From: Fistulifera solaris
Lineage: Eukaryota > Bacillariophyta > Bacillariophyceae > Naviculales > Stauroneidaceae
DNA: 64,000 bases
Assembly: GCA_030295235.1 (NCBI GenBank)
Contig: AP026128.1
Coordinates: forward strand, 620,001 to 684,000
Reading direction: 5' to 3'
The notes under the pieces are model-generated. The model saw nothing but the letters and a program-made list of their open reading frames with translations, was not told the DNA's origin and did not search any database. Of this stretch, positions 11,981 through 22,973 are shown piece after piece; the first letter of the stretch is position 1; each line of letters begins with the position of its first letter. The translations under genes were made by a program, and so were the position numbers.

Positions 11981-12930
11981 AGTGCGCGTTCCAGAAATTC
12001 TGGAAAATTTGATCATGAGAAGAAAGAAGCGAAAGTGCCAGTTCCAGAAATTCTGGATTTATTGGATACGTTATTATTTCTAATCATACAGAAATTCTGT
12101 GTCGGTCCAGAAATTCTGGACCACCAATTTTTGGTTCTACCGAAATGATGTGCACGCTCCAGAAACTCTGGACACGGTATTTTGGATCATAGCGAACGCA
12201 AGTGCGCGTTCTAGAACTTCTGGAAAGTGGGGTTTGATCATGAAGAAAGAAAGTGCCTGTTCCAGAAATTCTGGAATTTGGATGCGGTATTTTTAATCAT
12301 ACAGAAATTCTGTGATTGTCCAGAATTTCTGGACCACCAGTTTTCTTGATGCTACCGAAACTTTGTGCACTTTCTAGAAACTCTGGACACGGAGTTTTGG
12401 ATCTTAGCGAAAGCAAGTGCGCGTTTCAGAAATTTTGGAAAGTGTGGTTTGATCATGAAGAAAGAAAGTGCCCGTTCCAGAAATTCTGGATTTTGGATAC
12501 GGTATTATTTCTAATCATACAGAAATTCTGTGATGGTCCAGAATTTCTGGAACACCAGTTTTGTCGATCCTACAAAATATTGTGCACGTTCCTGACACTC
12601 TGGACACAGTGTTTTGGATCATAGCGAACGCAAGTGCGCGTTCCAAAACTTATGGAAAGTGTGTTTTGACTATGAAGAAAGCAAGTGCCCGTTCCAGAAA
12701 TTCCGGAATTTGGATACGGTGTTTCTAATCATACAGAAATTCTGTACTATTTTAGAAATTCTGGACCACCAATTTTTGGTCCTACCGAAATGTTGTGCAC
12801 GTTCCAGATACTCTGGATACGTTGTTTTGGATCATAGCGAACGCAAGTGAGCGTTTCAGAAATTCTGGAAATTGTGTCTTGATCACACTGTCAAAGGAAG
12901 AAAGTGCGTGTTCCAGAAATTCTGGACAAT
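11981..12930. repeat. 214-220-bp satellite built from quasi-palindromes
   Basis: Unit starts (AGTGCGCGTT or a variant) lie at 11981, 12201, 12415, 12633 and 12846, giving periods of 220, 214, 218 and 213 bp. Each unit holds about five short palindromes in a fixed order, mostly of the form CCAGAA-A-TTCTGG plus one ACAGAAATTCTGT copy. Conserved spacers include TTTGGATCATAGCGAACGC and TGATCATGAAGAAAG. Some copies are degenerate. The array separates the divergent starts at 11781 and 13064. Long open frames inside it are by-products of the repeat. Confidence 0.9.
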
Positions 12931-13063
12931 AGGATTGCGCGGGACTGCATGCCGTGTGCGGTGTGACGTGGCATTTTTGCGGACGCGACAGAAAATCGCG
13001 TTGAACAAAATACAAGCCATTGCGTTGAAACGGTCCCTCAACATTTCATTCCTGCGCACAACC

Positions 13064-13683
13064 ATGAGACCGATTCAATTTTGCATTCAGTATACACCAC
13101 AGCAGTTGTTGCATCGAGGCAGCCGCCGCGCGTTCTTCACGAACACGGATCAAATGAATCGAGAAGATCCGTATCAACAGCTCGGCTTGCAATGGGGCGA
13201 CGGCGCCACGACGGCCGAAATTCGACAAGCCTATCGTCGCAAAGCCGCACAACTACACCCAGATGTCAACAAAAGGATTCACCGCAAGTGGCGTTACGTA
13301 AATTTCAAGAACTACAACGCGCGTATCAGTCACTAATGAAAATACACAGCCACGCCGTCAGCACCGAGAAGGAGGAGGAATGGAGATTTTCTGTCTGGAG
13401 GAACGGGGATCGGATCGCCACCAATCGAACGGATGTAGCGGGAGTGTTACGGAAACGACCGAAACCACCGGCGGAATTATCGTCGCGACAGCGGGGCGCA
13501 TTGTTGGGTCATCCATCGGGGACGGGGACTGTAATAAGGAACGAATATTTAGGAGACGGACAAGCAGCACCTTCGTCGTCGGTAGGGAGAGGTCAAAGCA
13601 AGTGGGTGAAACCGAAAGAATTTGTTCCCTGGGACGGAAAAGTGGTGGTATCTGCTAGCGAACGAGTCAAGAGCAAAAAGTAG
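13064..13683 (+). CDS. Mitochondrial-type DnaJ (J-domain) protein
   Basis: About 206 residues from ATG 13064. The first 30 residues are Arg-rich without acidic residues, like a mitochondrial presequence. A J-domain follows (EDPYQQLGLQWGDGATTAE, with the HPD motif in AAQLHPDVNK), so it should stimulate an Hsp70. The C-terminal part has no zinc-finger or CTD fold that I recognise. A one-base frame change in the A run at 13270-13273 (adding one A gives VNKKDSPQVALRKFQ) splits it between the HPD motif and the last J-domain helix. The Hsp70 partner is not shown here. Confidence 0.7.
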
Positions 13684-14340
13684 ACTAGCGGAAAGTTTTG
13701 AACAGGCACGGGATGTCCGTGGCTACGAACTTTTGAACTTTTTTGAACGAAAAAACGATTTTTCATAAATCGTTGCAATGAGTCGTCAAGGCTCATCATG
13801 CTCGGCACCAGTAGAGAAGGAACTGGTGCTCTGACTTTCCGCGCAATTTGATTCGGTAGCTTGGCGTTTTGAATGTCTATTGCTGACAGGCATGTTTCAG
13901 GAAACAAAGTGTAGTTTTATTTTTGCTTTCTTTCCACCAACGATTGGCTTATTAGGATCGAAACATAGAAACAAATTTGTTGACAAAGACCAAGCCGCCT
14001 TAGTCGTCGGCCTACAATAAAGTAGCTGCATCGCCTTACCGGTACTTGTACTATCCACTTAAATCTACTTAATGAATAGACTGTGTTAAACATAAAACTT
14101 CCTAAGGTACTGTTTGCTACTATAAACACTGCGCCAGCGTTTGGCATGCAATATTTTTCACGCAACAACATAACTAAACTCGGCGTATTATTTACCGAAA
14201 CGCTTGTTGTGTTGGATCACAATCTGCAGTATTAAACAAACCCATCCACTCATCAACCTTGAAGGTATTGTCTCTCCTAGCCAAGCAAGAAAGCCAATAC
14301 TGCTGGCGGCGTATCGCTTTTACTAGAATGATAGCCGACG
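13684..14340. other. Intergenic region with two small hairpins
   Basis: No gene supported. Downstream of the J-protein, AACGATTT and AAATCGTT (13754-13774, 5-nt loop) can form a hairpin. GCACCAGT and ACTGGTGC (about 13804-13828, 9-nt loop) can form another. They may be 3'-end structures; the rest is featureless. Confidence 0.4.
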
Positions 14341-15303
14341 ATGATTTTTTCTTCCTTGTGGGCCGTCGGTCTGCTCGGTTTGTTGTTGATGGGTGTATTG
14401 TGTTATTTGTTTTACCCCGCCTATGTCGCGCGAGAAGGCCGTGGACGTGTATTGCCCCAAGCCACCATAATAGGAAATAGCAGTACCGAAGAAGATGTTC
14501 TATTATCGATCATCATTCCTGCCTTCAATGAAGAACTCCGACTACCCATCATGCTCGAAGATGCCTTTCATTATTTGAGCTCCCCGTCGTCTCCCGCATT
14601 AAAGCAACTCGGAAACGGCACCGTGGAATGGATTGTGGTGGATGATGGATCTTCGGATCAAACCGGACAAGCCTTTCGTCGTTACGTCGAACAAAAGCCA
14701 CCCACCCCCAACATGTGCTACAAACTCATTGCCCTGCCGTGCAATCTGGGCAAGGGCGCGGCCGTCCAGTCGGGGATGTTGGCCGCGACCGGACAATACT
14801 GTTTGTACGTTGATGCCGATGGCGCCACGTCGTTTGGTCCGGGATTGGAGGCGTTGACCCGCCACATCGTATCGGGAAAGGAATTTGTATTCATGGGCAG
14901 TCGCGCACATTTGCAACAAGAACGCAGCTTCCTTCGTCGATTCTTGGCATTGGCGTTTCGAATACTATTGACGATTACATTGGGACCGGCGGCGCAACAC
15001 ATTCGTGACACACAGTGTGGGTTTAAATTACTTTCCCGGAATGCGGCACAAAGGATTTTTCGAACGTTGCACTTGCAACGGTGGGCGTTTGACATTGAAG
15101 TTTTGTATTTAGCGGTTCATCTGCAAGTGATGGTGAAGGAAGAAATTGTACCGTGGCATGAAGTAGAGGGGTCTAAATTGAATACGAGCATTTGGAATTT
15201 GGCGCTAGTTTCTTCATCCATGTTGCGGGACATGATTTGTGTGCGGCTCTGTTACCAGTTGGGTATTTGGAGCTTCGACAATGACGTGAAAAAGCAAAGA
15301 TAG
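14341..15303 (+). CDS. ALG5: Dolichyl-phosphate beta-glucosyltransferase
   Basis: 320 residues, normal length for ALG5. It transfers glucose from UDP-glucose to dolichyl phosphate at the ER, supplying the glucose donor for N-glycan precursor assembly. An N-terminal membrane anchor (residues 3-24) is followed by a GT-A glycosyltransferase family 2 domain: LSIIIPAFNEELRLP, WIVVDDGSSDQT, NLGKGAAVQSGM, the DXD-type LYVDADGATSF, then IRDTQCGFKLLSR and RWAFDIEVLYLA. All hallmark motifs are intact and there is no intron or frameshift. Confidence 0.92.
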   Translation: MIFSSLWAVGLLGLLLMGVLCYLFYPAYVAREGRGRVLPQATIIGNSSTEEDVLLSIIIPAFNEELRLPIMLEDAFHYLSSPSSPALKQLGNGTVEWIVVDDGSSDQTGQAFRRYVEQKPPTPNMCYKLIALPCNLGKGAAVQSGMLAATGQYCLYVDADGATSFGPGLEALTRHIVSGKEFVFMGSRAHLQQERSFLRRFLALAFRILLTITLGPAAQHIRDTQCGFKLLSRNAAQRIFRTLHLQRWAFDIEVLYLAVHLQVMVKEEIVPWHEVEGSKLNTSIWNLALVSSSMLRDMICVRLCYQLGIWSFDNDVKKQR

Positions 15304-15620
15304 CCGGAAGAGGACGTAGTCAGTGAGCAACTTGTCTTTTCAGAAATCTACGATTGATCGAAATGGCCAGCGATCGCACGTCTAATTCGTTGAAGCGGCC
15401 TAGTATCGTCGATGTGATTGGTTTTTGATGCCATACGAGTCGTCGGTACTTTGACAAGCGAATTGATCGCTTCACCTCGAATTGTTGTTCTTTACGCAGC
15501 ATCGACGAATACGTATCATTTGATTTATCAGACGTTAACTTTTGTTCACAAGTAACACTTTCAACTCGTTAATTACTAATCTATTCATACACTTCGATGA
15601 CAGGACTCGCAACTGCGGCA
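15304..15620. other. Convergent 3' intergenic region
   Basis: 317 bp between the ends of ALG5 and the rolling-stone-like gene. I see no gene or repeat. Confidence 0.5.
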
Positions 15621-16631
15621 TTACCTCCTCCACTGCGCAAAGCCTTCTTCCGCATCCGAAGGACGCTCATCGGGTTGGAACGAGTCCAAGTAATGACGCT
15701 TGTCTCTCCAGTTGCAGAATCCGGCGCCAACGAAACAGGAACAGCACGGAAGCTGATAAATCGATACCCACCAGAGAATACCAAAGAGGACAAATCCGGC
15801 TCCCACCAAGACGGCGACACAATAGATGGTACTTTCGACCGGTTCTTGTTCCCAGTCGACGTGATTGAATAATTGATGTGGGTTTTCATTGTAGGGATTT
15901 TTCAGATGTAACACGAGCTGATAAATCACCGACCAAACCACCCACAGCGATTCGATGGGCAGTATATAGAAAAACCAATGAAGCCAACGAAACGGAATTC
16001 GATGAATAACAAACAGATCCCCGATCAGGAAGAATGAAAGAATCACGGTCGCTATCATAGTATCGGAAATGTCACGATCATCATGATCGCCCGGATGCGG
16101 CACAAAGGCATCCGCACAATTCACGACCGCCATTAACGTCACGGAATGTAAGGCTAATTCACCGAATACCCACGTCAAAGCGATGCGGGACGAAACTCGT
16201 TCGCCGGACGTCCGAATCAGAGTGTTGCCCAGACTCAGAACGGCATATACGGCCGCAAACAGAAACGTCCAATGCGTCGGCAATGCCAAATACAATACCG
16301 TTTGCGGGCCTTCCACCAACCAATCGTAGACAATATAACCAACTATAGCCGTAAGGAAGAGTAATTTCCAAAAGACCACGACGAACGAAGCTTCCGGAGC
16401 AAAGGAAGCGGAAATGTTGATAACACGACCATTCGCTGGATCTTTCGTTTGAAAGTGCGGTCGTTTCGTGAATTCGGTCACGAGACGACCGCAACACGAG
16501 ATGGCTGAACTTCGTTCTTGGGACGTAATATCGGACTCGGTCGCATCGACGACGACCGTTTCCGCCACGGAACGTCGCGATTTGGTGGCGGGGATGGACA
16601 AAAAGTCATCATCAAAAGCCGCCCAAGTCAT
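15621..16631 (-). CDS. Rolling-stone/AIG1-like multi-pass membrane protein
   Basis: 336 residues with about six or seven hydrophobic segments from residue 85 onward. The segment YLALPTHWTFLFAAVYAVLSL matches the 'L(T/P)xWTF' signature of the rolling stone / FAR-17a/AIG1-like group, and RWLHWFFYILPIESLWVVW is also typical. Some AIG1 family members hydrolyse hydroxy-fatty-acid esters; whether this one does is unknown. The cytosolic N-terminus (80 residues) is polar. The C-terminus carries a Cys-rich stretch (LPCCSCFVGAGFC), possibly palmitoylated. No intron seen. Confidence 0.5.
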   Translation of the reverse strand: MTWAAFDDDFLSIPATKSRRSVAETVVVDATESDITSQERSSAISCCGRLVTEFTKRPHFQTKDPANGRVINISASFAPEASFVVVFWKLLFLTAIVGYIVYDWLVEGPQTVLYLALPTHWTFLFAAVYAVLSLGNTLIRTSGERVSSRIALTWVFGELALHSVTLMAVVNCADAFVPHPGDHDDRDISDTMIATVILSFFLIGDLFVIHRIPFRWLHWFFYILPIESLWVVWSVIYQLVLHLKNPYNENPHQLFNHVDWEQEPVESTIYCVAVLVGAGFVLFGILWWVSIYQLPCCSCFVGAGFCNWRDKRHYLDSFQPDERPSDAEEGFAQWRR

Positions 16632-17035
16632 TGTTGAATCTATTATTTACAGTGTGAAGAAATAGGTAAAGAAGAAAAAGCAATCAAAGGGAAACATTGA
16701 TATAATTTTCATGGAAAATGCTGCGAAGCATGTACACCACATTCGTTTGGAGGTGCCAGAAACAATTGCACGATCCGGCGCTCCGAGACGTCCGTACATG
16801 TTATTTTACAGTATGCCACTTTAATTACAAAAAACGATTCAAATTCTGTGCATGGTCGGAATACCGCTTCAATGAGTACATAGAAAATAACATTTCCGTT
16901 GATGTCTGTTGAAGAAAAGTAAACTACAATTTAGGCCATAGAGGAACATTCGGAGGGAGGAGAATTCACGACCTCAGAATATTCCTCTTGTCGCAGTGGA
17001 GCCAGGAAATACAGATGACAACGATCCTCGAAGCT

Positions 17036-17435
17036 TTTCGACGCAACTAATAATCATTATTTACATTAGCAATTACGGAGTACCTGGTAGCAACGATTCT
17101 GAACGCTTTACTGACACAGGAAAAGCAATTGTAGCTTATATAAATCAAGCAGAACGATCGTAGTTTGCTGGCTCAAAAATCTTGACTCATGATTGGATTG
17201 CATTCGTGGTTTGCTGGAACCTACACTGTACTCGATAGTAAAGTTAGAAAACAATTATTCTCGAAACGTTCTAACGCAACTGATCATCATTTGCATTACC
17301 AACGATGCTAAAGGCATGACTAACACAGGAAAAGCAAATTGAAGCTTACATAAATCAAGCAGAACGATCGTAGTTTGCTGGCTTTGAAAAATCTTGACTC
17401 AATTTTTTTTAGTTGTGGCTTTCTTAAACCTACAC
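17036..17435. repeat. About 209-bp tandem duplication in a divergent intergenic region
   Basis: Two diverged copies. ACACAGGAAAAGCAA occurs at 17114 and 17323 (209 bp apart), each followed by AGCTTA(T/C)ATAAATCAAGC, AGAACGATCGTAGTTTGCTGG and TCTTGACTCA. Upstream parts (GACGCAACTAATAATCATT and a variant) repeat with the same spacing. It lies between the rolling-stone-like gene and the FMO, which diverge. The rest of 16632-17716 shows no gene. Confidence 0.85.
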
Positions 17436-17716
17436 TTTTGGTCTATAGTACATTTTTCGACGCACATGAATAAATAATACGAGTACTCCGTACAAGTAAT
17501 GAATGACGAATGAATGAATGAACATGAAAATGAAGGCCAAGAGAAATGAAGATGGACGTCATGGATTATATTTCTCCAAGTCTTCATCGAAGGTATTTCT
17601 AAAGCCGTTTGCTTTCCCTTTCCGTAGCTCGCGCCGGCAGAAAGGTTACAAAAAATTCACGACGAGGCCGACAACAACGCATTCGACAAAAACCCTCCGA
17701 CTGGACGGGATTTTCA

Positions 17717-19399
17717 ATGAAACAATTCTTTTTCTTTGCCTTTCTCTCTCTGCTTTTATTCATTCAAACACGTGCATTTCTAGTTCACCACACACACCAT
17801 CCTACCACCACTTCCTTGTCCATGACCCCGCAGATTGCGATCATTGGCGGTGGAGCGGCCGGGTTGGCGGCGGCGCGTGTGTTGACCCGCGATTTGCCGT
17901 CGTGTCGGATTATTGTGTTGGAACAACGGGAAGCCTTGGGTGGCGTATGGAAGTATGACACAAACAAACAACAACATCCCATGTACCGGGATTTGCGGAC
18001 CAATTTGCCCAAGGAAATTATGCAATTTCGGGAATTTCCCTGGACGCACGTCGAGTATGAACCCAATCAACCGCACAGTAGTTTTTTGACGCATCGACAA
18101 GTGTTGCAATATTTGCAAAATTACGCACAACAGTTTGGTCTGGAATCGTTGATTCGATTCCGTGCCGAGGTGCAGCAATTGACCGTTCTGGAGGGCACGA
18201 CGTCGTACTTTCAGCCGTCCAACGAAGCATGGCCCAAAATTCAATTGCAATGGAAAGAGGGAAATGATTCAACCATACAGTCTGCGATATTCGATGCTGT
18301 TTGTATTTGCAACGGTCACTACCACAAACCAGCCCAGCCGACGATACCCGGTCTCCAAGAATTCTTTCCAGGGGAAGTTCTGCATTCGGTTTCGTACGAT
18401 GAAGCCTCTCGGTTCGCCGGAAAGACCATTTTGTGCATTGGTGGTCGCGCCAGTGGTTCTGACATTGCTCGGGAATTGGTGATGCAAGGAAACGCCGCGC
18501 ACGTCTATTTGTCCGACTCGGCGTGTTCGGAGGCCCAAACCACGCCTCATCGCGTCACATTGGTTCCGGCGACCACGCAGTTTCGACCCGGAGGAACCGT
18601 GCAGTTTGGTGCAAACTGTCCTTTGGAGCCGATCGTAGATACGGTCCTGTTTTGTACGGGATATGATTATGATTTCCCTTTTCTTCCAAGTTCGTTGATT
18701 CAGGCGGGCCAGCGACGCATTCGACCACTCTATCATCAATTGTGGCATGCCCAATATCCAAACGTAAGTCGGATAATGATTCATGAAATTCATTCTTTTG
18801 TGGCCACAAACTCTCATGCAACGTCACTTTGCTACGATACACAGTTGGCATTCATTGGCTTGCCACATTCGGTTGTACCATTTCCTTTGTTTGAATTACA
18901 AATGGAAGCATTTTGTAGTCAACTCGTGAATTGGAGACTGGATGGACTTTCCGATCGACTGGCGTCGGCGGACAAAGACGCTTTGTCCGGAGGTGTTTGT
19001 CGTTTGCGCGTCCCGGAAGACACGCATTTTCTGGGTGATGCGCAATGGGAATATTGCCGTCAGTTGGCGCGATTTGCGAATCTATTGGAGGCTTCGGAAG
19101 ACGATAACGGCAACGACATATCAAACTACATTGCGACGAACAAGGTATGTGATTAGGTGAAATGGTGACTTAATTTTAAAGTGAATTTTCTCACATCTTG
19201 TTGTTTGCTTTGATGGGATTGTTCACTTAAGGCAATATACGATCATGCCGGCAAAGCGCGTAAGGGCGCTTTACCGGGAAGTGTCGACGCGTACAGGTCA
19301 CTTTGTTATGAAAGAAACGATTCGTTACAGACGTTTACGTCATGGTCCTGCGAAGACAGCAACACTTTGAAAGATTTGTCGGCTTGCACGAGGGTCTGA
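17717..19399 (+). CDS. Flavin-containing monooxygenase, plastid/ER-type presequence
   Basis: Class B FAD/NADPH monooxygenase that would oxygenate a soft nucleophile (N or S); substrate unknown. The signal peptide MKQFFFFAFLSLLLFIQTRA is followed by FLVHH, a diatom-like plastid import context. FAD site: IIGGGAAGLAAARVL. The FMO signature FxGxxxHSxxY is present as FPGEVLHSVSY. NADPH site: ILCIGGRASGSDIAREL. Exon 1 is 17717-19144. An 87-nt GT-AG intron (19145-19231) joins exon 2 (19232-19399), whose AIYDHAGKARKG...PGSVDAYRS matches the usual FMO C-terminus, supporting the splice. About 530 residues. Single, undisrupted reading frame. Confidence 0.85.
19145..19231 (+). other. Intron of the FMO gene
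   Basis: GTATGT donor after codon AAG and CTTAAG acceptor; phase 0. It is supported by recovery of the conserved FMO C-terminus. Confidence 0.8.
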
Positions 19400-20281
19400 C
19401 GAAAGGCTGGTTGTCTGTAAGAGAAACGTTAACATCCTGGTAAATAATTCCAAGCACTCATCAAAGTGCCATGGTTTGTTGGATCAAGACTTTTCCTCGC
19501 GTCATCTTGACATGTTGTCACTCGAAAAGGTTGTTTATCCGTTAGGAGATAGGGGATCGCTGAAACGACTACAAGGCCGGACTTTCAGTCGCCAATGCTT
19601 TCTTGTGAGCGATAGGTTGCTGGACGATTCGTTGGCCGTTCCCTTATCAACGCGTCTCAAATCGGTCAACGAGCTTTCTCGATAAAAATGCAACGGACCT
19701 CTTTCGGCAAAATTTGAACGGGCCACACGGGATTGAGTCACAAAATTGTTGAGCGCGGCGGAGATTCCAGTCACGCAATCGAGCCCACTGTATGTTTCAC
19801 AGTCAGGTCCAGCTATGGATACGGTTTTCAAATCATATAGTTTATCCAGTAGTGACAATTTTTCACTATGTCTTTGGTACTTAACAAATACACACTGGAG
19901 CTTCCGGCTTTCTGAAGCTCAGAATTATCTTACTATTTAGACGCATACACCAAGCGTTGAGAAAAATTTGAGCCGGACAGAAGCGCGTAAAACAGACTCG
20001 ATCACAAAATATTTGCATTCTTGTAACACCTTGCCAATTTTGCCAGTCGGCATCACGCAAGTCAACCATCTCCCCTCGCAAGACCATTTTCCCGACCGGC
20101 AAGAGTGGCCGATTGATCGACAAGAAATCGCTTCTTTCCCCTTCATCACAAATTGTCGAAAGCTTTCCGGAAACTTACCGGATACTTGGGACGAAAGGCG
20201 AAAGAGTTGTGAAGAGGCAGCAGGCTCCTTGTCCAAGCAAACATCAAACAACATTCGAATAGAAAACAATTGTAAGGAAAA
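19400..20281. other. Intergenic region, 882 bp, nothing seen
   Basis: Only short open frames without family features. I see no repeats or structured elements. Confidence 0.4.
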
Positions 20282-22113
20282 ATGATGTTCACTCAGGAGA
20301 GCCATGGTGCTAATGGTAAGTCGTTTGCAGCTTTGATCGGACGTAGCGAGAGTATGTTGGTTGACTCACTTGTCGAAAATCTGCTAGTTGGAAGAAGCAT
20401 GAAAGGAGATATCTTGCAAGGACGTGGACCTGAAGATGGTTTTTCGAGAGATGGATCAAGAGAAGATTCGACTGGAATGAAAAGAAAGTACACCGATCGC
20501 GATCCAGAGTCTCCGGGGCACCTCGATGTGGATGTAGACACTCCGCTTGCGAAGAAGGAACGAAACTATTTTACCGATATGGATACCGATTCCCCTTCTT
20601 CCTACCCTAAGCATGTTCTTGTTCCATCCGAGCGATCGCTTGAGCCTAAACATTACATGCCGCACACAACACACTTGGGAGATGACCAACGTCTAGATCA
20701 GATTACCTTTCCGACCAATGATGCCCCTCAGGGTGTGCAAGTGTTGACTCCAGACAGTGTTGGACGTGGACGACCTTACGAACCCCAGCCATACCCCCCC
20801 TCGTCACTATCAGCAGTTTCATGATGTGTATCGAACCCCTTCTTATACTCCCTGACATGGATTATGGACGTTCCTATCCGGGACATCACGCTCAAGGACC
20901 CAGTGGTCATCCAGCTGCTGACGGATTTCCTCGTTCTCGTCGATGGGCGTGTGATTACTGCAATGTTGCGACTTTCTTGAGCTATGAAGAGGCTTGCGCT
21001 CACGAAGACGTATGCAGTCGTCGTCACCACGACTCTTCCTATTACGCTGAGCCTTTCCGTCACCGACCAGCTCATCCTGCTTATGGCGGCCAGCCGGCAC
21101 CGCAGGGCAGCGGACTTGGCGCGCTCTACCATGCAAGTCAAGAAGTTGTCACCCCTCCTACTCCCTACCATCAGCAACCCCCGAACCGTTGGGGTGCTCA
21201 TCACGCTCCTCCTCTCCCCGTGTTGCCCCATGAGCAAAACTACTATCGCCATGGCTACTATGACATGAGAGAAGAGCATCCTCACTACCCGCCGAGCGAC
21301 CCATACTACCACGCTCACATGCAACCATCGTACCCGCATCCCCAGCCACCGCCTCAAGATTACTATCAGAAGCGGTTGTTGTTAGCATTGCCTTCCGACA
21401 GGGACTCGCTTTCGGACCGACAATGCTTTGTTCGCTCAGAAATGGTTGAAATCTTCGCCGCCACTCAGAAAGATGTTTCCGCACGTCACTCCAAGGGTGC
21501 ACAGAAGCTTGTTTTGGGTCAAGTTGGCATTCGATGTGTTCACTGCAGTCACTTGCGTCCACGCGATCGTGCCGAACGCTCGGTATGCTACCCCAAGTCC
21601 ATTTGTCGCATCTACCAGACGGTAGCCGATATGCAGCGATTCCACTTCGAAAACTGCCGAGAGATCCCCGATCATGTCCGTCAACTCTACAAGAAGCTCA
21701 AGACGACACGTCCTCGTGGAGTTGGATCGCCCCAGAGCTATTGGGTGTCCAGTGCCAAATCGTTGGGCTTGGTTGACACGGGCGACGGTATCTGCTTCGA
21801 AGCCGACGCCGAGAACCAGGTCAAGGATGAGGAGCAGCAGCAACAGCAGGAACAGCCGCAGCAGCCACAAGAGCTAGCCGAGCAGCAACCGCAGGCCTCC
21901 CGAGAAGACGAGAAGCCAGACGAGCCGCAATCCAGCGATCTGTCACTTGAGGAAGTCAACGAGCCACCACGTGATGAAGTAGTAGTCAAGGAACCAACGG
22001 AGGAACCAGTGGAGGAGCTAGTACAAGACGAAGCTGCTTCTTGTCAACCCACCCCGCAAGAAGAGCAAGTACTCGAACTCCAGTCTTCCGAGATGTCGCT
22101 TGGAGAGAACTGA
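20282..22113 (+). CDS. Diatom-type zinc-finger/Gln-rich protein, unknown function
   Basis: About 610 residues. The N-terminus is polar (KRKYTDRD). A C2H2-like finger, WACDYCNVATFLSYEEACAHEDVC, precedes a Pro/Tyr/His-rich linker. A conserved block follows: SDRQCFVRSEMVEIFAATQ, VLGQVGIRCVHCSHL, VCYPKSICRIYQTVADMQRFHF, YWVSSAKSLGLVDTGDGICF. I recall this block in expanded protein families of diatoms; no function is known to me. The tail is Gln/Glu-rich. Two one-base frame changes occur: at the C7 run near 20795-20801 and at CTCCC near 20850. The natural frame between them reads PRHYQQFHDVYRTPSYTP. Nuclear or regulatory role is a guess. Confidence 0.6.
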
Positions 22114-22399
22114 AGGGGCTTTGACGACAACTTTTAACGGGGAAGGAAAAGAACATTAAACATTTAGTTACAGAAAATATGTGTTGTTTGACGTGTTTGA
22201 ACTTTAAACTATAAAGCCGGTATTATTACAAAGTACGGAGATAATCATCGTTTCTAGACCTCGAAATTCTTCTCGCGTACATCGTTTTAAAAAGTTATTT
22301 AAAACCCATTTGCTAAGACGTATAGGGAGTAGTAGAAACAATAAAAATTGGTTTTTGTTCTTTAGTATTTAATGCACTTCTTACAACCCGCGCCAATTT

Positions 22400-22460
22400 C
22401 TGCGTCGCTCTTGGGACCACTGGTGGATCAGTCCTGAAAGAGTTCATTCCGAAGTGAATC
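22400..22460 (-). promoter_or_regulatory. Candidate SECIS element in the SelH 3' UTR
   Basis: About 50 nt downstream of the SelH-like stop. On the minus strand: ATGA (22447-22444) A, then CTCTT, a bulge TCA, and GGAC. An apical loop containing CCACC follows, then GTCC, C, AAGAG and CGAC (22407-22404). CTCTT/AAGAG and GGAC/GTCC pair perfectly, and the ATGA/GA pair could form the tandem G.A quartet of a SECIS. The loop has CC rather than the common AA, as in a minority of known SECIS elements. I judged folding by eye; the lower stem is imperfect. Confidence 0.55.
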
Positions 22461-22494
22461 TCGCGGGTTATAGGATGCATTATGACGATTTCGC

Positions 22495-22973
22495 TTAAAG
22501 ATTGCAAGCTGTCGAGATATCTTGACAGACTTGATCCATGTCGAGGGCCTTGAGGGCCGGAAAGGGGCGTTTCAATGCCAACAACTCAACGACCGGTTCG
22601 TCCTTCCCACTGACGCGCACCACAAAATTGCCTTTACCGGGCTTTTCTTCGTTGATTTTGACGGACGCCTTTCCTTTGACTGAAAAAATGGTACACGATG
22701 ATGAGATCGACAACAGCGCGAAAGAAAGAGAATATTAGACACTTACAATACGTTTCAATTTTCAACGCCCTCGTCTTAAATGCATTTCATTGCTTGCAAG
22801 CTTCGATAGAGATGACGATTTCATTGTCTGCTGCCGTGGATTTTGTTTTGCTTTCCTTGGGGGACATGACCGCCTTCTTGACTGGCTTGGCCTTGGTCTT
22901 CCCCGCCGAGACCGGTTCTTTTTTTCGAGGCTTTCGCCTCAGCAGCTGGTACCGCACTTCTCAATGTACGCAT
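22495..22973 (-). CDS. SELENOH: Selenoprotein H-like protein (UGA = Sec)
   Basis: Two exons, 22973-22747 and 22679-22495, joined by a 67-nt GT-AG intron (22680-22746). The Rdx-type motif is IEACKQ-UGA, with the UGA codon at 22789-22787, giving C-x-x-Sec. Sequence before it is Lys/Ala-rich, like the nuclear tail of SelH. After it come NAFKTRALKIETY and KPGKGNFVVRVSG, as in SelH (a Pro-x-x-Gly-x-Phe-x-Val context), and a normal TAA/TGA-ended C-terminus. SelH is a small nucleolar thioredoxin-fold redox protein. The long start (22973) needs removal of one A from an A7 run (22919-22925); a start at 22867 needs no correction. About 135 residues long form. Confidence 0.75.
22680..22746 (-). other. 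Intron of the SelH-like gene
   Basis: Donor GTAAGT, acceptor TTTTTTCAG. It splits a TTC codon (T|TC) and joins KIETY to FKGKASV in frame. Confidence 0.75.
22787..22789 (-). other. Recoded UGA (selenocysteine) codon
   Basis: TGA in frame between CAA and AAT, at the position of the second catalytic residue of the CxxU motif (CKQU). The frame is open on both sides with SelH-like sequence. Confidence 0.72.

Noticed and set aside
11954-12850. Open frames with FQKFW-type repeated peptides
   Set aside because: They follow the palindrome satellite and change frame with it; no start context or domain.
11981-12930. Palindromes as heat-shock elements
   Set aside because: GAA and TTC are one base apart in GAAATTC, whereas heat-shock elements need two-base spacing.
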